In this document: piece after piece, positions 7,644-8,457 of the stretch
How the letters are laid out: every line of letters starts with the position of its first letter
Position numbering within the stretch: the stretch's first letter is position 1
NCBI GenBank assembly: GCA_049281195.1
Contig: JBAPRR010000397.1
Coordinates: 1-8,457, forward strand
Reading direction: 5' to 3'
DNA length: 8,457 bases
From: JBAPRR01 sp049281195
GTDB lineage: Bacteria > Actinomycetota > Acidimicrobiia > Acidimicrobiales > CAVXTF01
Program-made: the position numbers and the translations under genes
Notes under the pieces: generated by a model
What the model was told of the DNA's origin: nothing
The model's database searches: none
The model's input: the letters and a program-made list of their open reading frames with translations, nothing else

Positions 7644-8457
7644 AGTTCGACCGCCTGGGCGCTACGGGACCGCTTCACGATCATTGAAGCCAGAGAGTTG
7701 ATGATGAGTGTGAATACAAACAGTGACAACCCGGCGGCGAACAGTCCGGCCAGGCCGAGCTTCCCGCCTGAGCCGTCTTTGACTGCGATAAGAGAGGCGA
7801 TCGTCTCTCCCCCGACTTGAAGGATGTGATACGGATTCGCATAGGTCAGGCTGAGGATGATCGAGACTGCGATCGCCTCACCCATCGCCCTTCCGAGACC
7901 GAGCATCACCGCGCCTATCAATCCACCTCGCGAGAACGGAAGCACGACTCGGCGGATCACCGTGGCCCTGCTGGCCCCCAATGCCAGGGCGGCCTCACGT
8001 TCCGCCACCGGAGTCAGAGAGAACACCTCACGGGCGATAGAGGCGACAATCGGGACGACCATCAAACCGAGCACGGTTCCAGCGATGAATTGCGACGAAG
8101 TGAGAACAGGGGAGTTGGTTCCGAAGAACGGGATGAACGACACATGGTCAGAAAGGAATCTGGCGATACCGGTCATGTGGGACGAGAGAAAAAGAAATCC
8201 CCACAGGCCGTAGATGACACTCGGGACCGCCGCGAGAAGATCGATCAGTGAGGTGGCCGGCGGCCTGAGCTTGGCCGGTGCGTACTCGGAGATGAACAAG
8301 GCTGCACACAAGGCGGTGGGGACACCGATGATCAGGGCGAAGAACGATGTGACGATCGTGCCGATCAGCGCATCGCGAATGCCGAAGATGGGTGCACCGG
8401 TGCGGGTCGCTTGCGTCTCCCAGCCGGTGTTGGTGAAGAAATGAAGTCCTTGCGACC
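7640..8457 (-). CDS. pstC: Phosphate ABC transporter permease PstC (N-terminus outside window)
   Basis: 271 residues are visible, running in from the window edge; the frame stays open to base 8457, so the true start lies beyond it. PstC pairs with PstA to form the phosphate channel. Visible family features: GLHFFTNTGWE (residues 3-13 of the visible part), a helix followed by FISEYAP (54-60), LLAAVPSVIYGLWG, the PstB-docking EAA loop EREAALALGASRATV, LPFSRGGL and GRAMGEAIAVS (188-198), which in PstC takes the place of the ARAVGETAPL found in PstA. Judged by a usual length of about 300-330 residues, some 40-60 residues including the first helix are missing. An in-frame TTG at 8311 falls in the middle of a conserved segment and is not a start. 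The stop overlaps the pstA GTG. Confidence 0.95.
   Translation of the reverse strand, partial: SQGLHFFTNTGWETQATRTGAPIFGIRDALIGTIVTSFFALIIGVPTALCAALFISEYAPAKLRPPATSLIDLLAAVPSVIYGLWGFLFLSSHMTGIARFLSDHVSFIPFFGTNSPVLTSSQFIAGTVLGLMVVPIVASIAREVFSLTPVAEREAALALGASRATVIRRVVLPFSRGGLIGAVMLGLGRAMGEAIAVSIILSLTYANPYHILQVGGETIASLIAVKDGSGGKLGLAGLFAAGLSLFVFTLIINSLASMIVKRSRSAQAVEL

Overview
The window is a single, gap-free operon read entirely on the minus strand, so transcription runs from high to low coordinates. In transcription order it holds pstC (N-terminus outside the window), pstA, pstB, a pstS-family phosphate-binding protein, a second and very divergent PstS-like protein with an apparent neocarzinostatin-type domain at its front, a membrane-embedded sortase homologue that has lost its catalytic His and Cys, and a cupredoxin-like lipoprotein (C-terminus outside the window). 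Consecutive genes overlap by 4 or 23 bases or are separated by 4 or 10 bases. There is no intergenic space above 10 bases, and I see no terminator, RNA gene, CRISPR array, insertion sequence or internal promoter.

Organism: the base composition looks moderately GC-rich (by eye, not counted). A neocarzinostatin-like fold, a sortase resembling the TLxTC type, a GTG start and Thr/Pro-rich surface linkers together suggest a Gram-positive actinomycete (Actinomycetota). Acidimicrobiia or a related uncultured lineage is a guess, not something shown here.

Positions 8457-5638 carry the conserved core of the high-affinity phosphate importer: two permeases (PstC, PstA) and the ATPase (PstB), all with intact signature motifs. 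PstS, which usually leads the operon, comes after pstB here (5660-3960). It is built as a type I membrane protein: signal peptide, binding domain, Thr-rich stalk, one transmembrane helix and an Arg-rich tail. It is not a simple lipoprotein. The next gene (3963-1672) repeats this layout with an extra N-terminal beta-sandwich-like domain and many cysteines.

Positions 1667-1 hold the pseudo-sortase and the start of a lipoprotein with a Ser/Thr stalk and a cupredoxin-like domain that lacks the usual first copper-binding His. My reading, which is inference, is a surface phosphate-capture assembly: importer in the membrane, two stalked binding proteins, a non-catalytic sortase fold that may act as scaffold, and an accessory lipoprotein. 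The last four genes are the unusual part of the window. The plus strand carries only shadow open frames.
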